NCBI GenBank assembly: GCA_028279265.1
Contig: JANQOC010000244.1
Location: 1-8,308 of the forward strand
From: Hyphomicrobiales bacterium
Lineage (GTDB): Bacteria > Pseudomonadota > Alphaproteobacteria > Rhizobiales > CAYWUX01
Length of the DNA stretch: 8,308 nucleotides
Reading direction: 5' to 3'
The notes below the pieces were generated by a model. It was not told the DNA's origin and made no database searches. It was given only the letters and a program-made list of their open reading frames with translations. The stretch's first letter is position 1; each line of letters begins with the position of its first letter. Made by a program: the position numbers and the translations under genes. Below, one piece after another: positions 7,683 to 8,308 of the stretch.

Positions 7683-7722
7683 AAAAAAAGAAGGGCGACT
7701 GTTATATGCAGGTCGCCCCTCT
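7683..7722 (-). terminator. Strong intrinsic terminator downstream of the repeat-protein gene
   Basis: Arms 7689-7699 and 7712-7722 form an 11-bp stem (GGGCGAC/GTCGCCC core, one G-U pair) with a 12-base loop. On the minus strand it is followed by a run of seven T (7689-7683), the first of which also closes the stem. It lies about 96 bases after the stop of the pentapeptide repeat gene and separates that gene from the regulator-kinase operon. Confidence 0.85.
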
Positions 7723-7740
7723 GATAAATATCTACGCTCG

Positions 7741-7776
7741 CCTGAAGTCTTTAAAACTCTCAATGACTGTTTCAGG
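7741..7776 (-). other. Inverted repeat between two terminators
   Basis: CCTGAAGTC at 7741-7749 can pair with 7765-7776 (CCTGAA/TTCAGG plus GTC/GAC, with a 3-base bulge and 15-base inner loop). It lies between the two hairpins at 7689-7722 and 7788-7808, so this gene-free 3' region could fold into three stems in a row. Confidence 0.35.
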
Positions 7777-7777
7777 C

Positions 7778-7808
7778 AAAATAAAATCCCGATCTATGGT
7801 AGATCAGG
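7778..7808 (-). terminator. Proximal weak terminator of the repeat-protein gene
   Basis: Arms 7788-7796 and 7800-7808 form a 9-bp stem (core GATCTA/TAGATC, one G-U pair) with a 3-base loop. On the minus strand it is followed by ATTTTATTTTG. It begins 9 bases after the stop of the pentapeptide repeat gene. The interrupted T tract makes it weaker than the distal terminator at 7683-7722. Confidence 0.5.
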
Positions 7809-7817
7809 ACCATCCTA

Positions 7818-8183
7818 TTACTTCTTGTCCTTGGCCATGGCGTCTTTACCCATGCTGTCTTTGGCCATAGCATCTTTGCCCATGCTGTCCTTGGCCATGG
7901 CATCCTTGCCCATGGTGTCCTTGGCCATGGCATCTTTCTTCATGTTATCTTTACCCATGGTATCCTTGGCCATGGAATCTTTCTTCATGTTGTCTTTGCC
8001 CATGGTATCCTTGGCCATGGTGTCTTTTGCCATGGTGTCTTTTGCCATGGTATCTTTAGCCATTGTGTCCTTGGCCATCGTATCTTTAGCCATGTTGTCT
8101 TTGGAAGACTGAGCGGCTGCAAACTGGAGTCCGAACATGAGGGCGGCGATGGCTAAAATTGACGTGAAAGCTGTGCGTGACAT
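7818..8183 (-). CDS. Exported Met-rich pentapeptide MXKDX repeat protein
   Basis: Small exported protein of 121 residues. It has a Sec signal peptide (1 to about 24, cleavage near FAAA-Q), then 18 uninterrupted pentapeptides of the form K-D-[TNSA]-M-[AGK] (28-117) and the tail KDKK. This matches what is annotated as pentapeptide MXKDX repeat protein, a family without an assigned role. The mature part has no Cys or aromatic residue, carries 18 Met in about 97 residues, and is balanced between Lys (23) and Asp (19), so it should be soluble and probably disordered or helical. Strong ribosome site AGGAGA, six bases before the ATG. It has its own terminators. With a two-component system and exported MsrAB downstream on the same strand, a role as periplasmic methionine sink for oxidants is plausible; metal binding by Met and Asp is an alternative. 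Both are inference. Confidence 0.92.
   Translation of the reverse strand: MSRTAFTSILAIAALMFGLQFAAAQSSKDNMAKDTMAKDTMAKDTMAKDTMAKDTMAKDTMGKDNMKKDSMAKDTMGKDNMKKDAMAKDTMGKDAMAKDSMGKDAMAKDSMGKDAMAKDKK
7833..8102 (-). repeat. Tandem 15-bp coding repeat, 18 units
   Basis: Eighteen in-frame 15-bp units encode the K-D-x-M-x pentapeptides. Higher order is visible: one KDNMA unit, five KDTMA units, a 45-bp unit (KDTMG KDNMK KD[S/A]MA) used twice, then KDTMG and a KDAMA/KDSMG alternation (30-bp period). The five KDTMA units all differ in DNA at third positions, so the peptide is kept while synonymous sites drift. CCATGG recurs because of the Met codon context. Confidence 0.95.
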
Positions 8184-8219
8184 TGAGTTCTCCTGATTTG
8201 GTTATGGGTATACAGACCT

Positions 8220-8230
8220 CGCTGCCAGCG
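8220..8230. promoter_or_regulatory. Short palindrome upstream of the repeat-protein gene
   Basis: CGCTG-C-CAGCG, a perfect 5-bp inverted repeat around one base, lies 37-47 bases before the ATG of the pentapeptide repeat gene, a place where a promoter or operator would be expected. I could not identify confident -35 and -10 boxes around it. Confidence 0.25.
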
Positions 8231-8308
8231 CTTCGGTCGGATGGAACGGAACGATCCAAAATGGCCGAGAACACCCTGTCCAGCTTGGCCGGGATGACTT
8301 CGAACCAT

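Noticed and set aside
7833..8102. CRISPR-like or satellite array
   Set aside because: The repeats are contiguous without spacers, 15 bp long, in frame throughout and follow a signal peptide, so it is a coding repeat.
7825..8112. Plus-strand 95-codon repeat reading frame rich in Met, Ser and Leu, antisense to the pentapeptide gene
   Set aside because: It is the mirror of the 15-bp repeat. The minus-strand frame has a strong ribosome site, a signal peptide and a known repeat family, and the plus frame has none of these.
8261..8308. Possible start of a plus-strand gene (MAENTLSSLAGMTSNH) running off the right edge
   Set aside because: The frame reads plausibly, but only 16 codons are visible and no clear ribosome site precedes the ATG. 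Not supportable, though it would make the repeat gene's upstream region a divergent promoter.
8086..8308. Minus-strand open frame entering from the right edge and overlapping the repeat gene's signal peptide
   Set aside because: It would overlap the well-supported start and signal peptide in another frame and shows no family feature; most likely a chance open frame.

Overview
The window reads as chromosomal DNA of a Gram-negative proteobacterium. Two exported proteins, a periplasmic-sensing histidine kinase and the style of the transporters and of the degenerate trypsin-like protein suggest an alphaproteobacterium; this is family-level recognition, not a computed placement. Base composition looks moderate and even. 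I see no phage, insertion sequence, integrase, CRISPR array, tRNA or rRNA.

Left part (1-2704), all minus strand: a four-helix membrane protein of unknown function, then a DMT/EamA transporter with a TTG start, then an MFS transporter that runs off the left edge. The two transporter genes overlap by four bases (ATGA). The EamA leader holds two mutually exclusive hairpins, the second ending in a U tract at the start codon.

Middle (2705-4119): a divergent intergenic region, then a plus-strand exported protein with an HtrA-like trypsin fold plus PDZ domain that has lost the catalytic His and Asp. Its end faces the end of msrAB, with hairpins between, one being a clear terminator for msrAB.

Right part (4120-8183), all minus strand: in transcription order, a Met-rich exported pentapeptide (MXKDX-type) repeat protein, two candidate terminators, an OmpR-family response regulator, its histidine kinase, and a signal-peptide-bearing MsrA-MsrB fusion. 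A TTGTG-N6-TTGTG direct repeat with 11-base period sits against the -35 of a candidate msrAB promoter, where OmpR/PhoB-type activators usually bind.

Working idea (inference): the right part is an envelope oxidation-defence unit. The kinase senses an envelope signal, the regulator raises MsrAB, and MsrAB repairs methionine sulfoxide in the periplasm. The repeat protein, with 18 Met in about 97 mature residues, would be a natural oxidant sink and MsrAB client. This resembles in logic the Azospira MrpX/YedY1 hypochlorite-scavenging pair, but with MsrAB and a two-component system in place of YedY1 and a sigma/anti-sigma pair.
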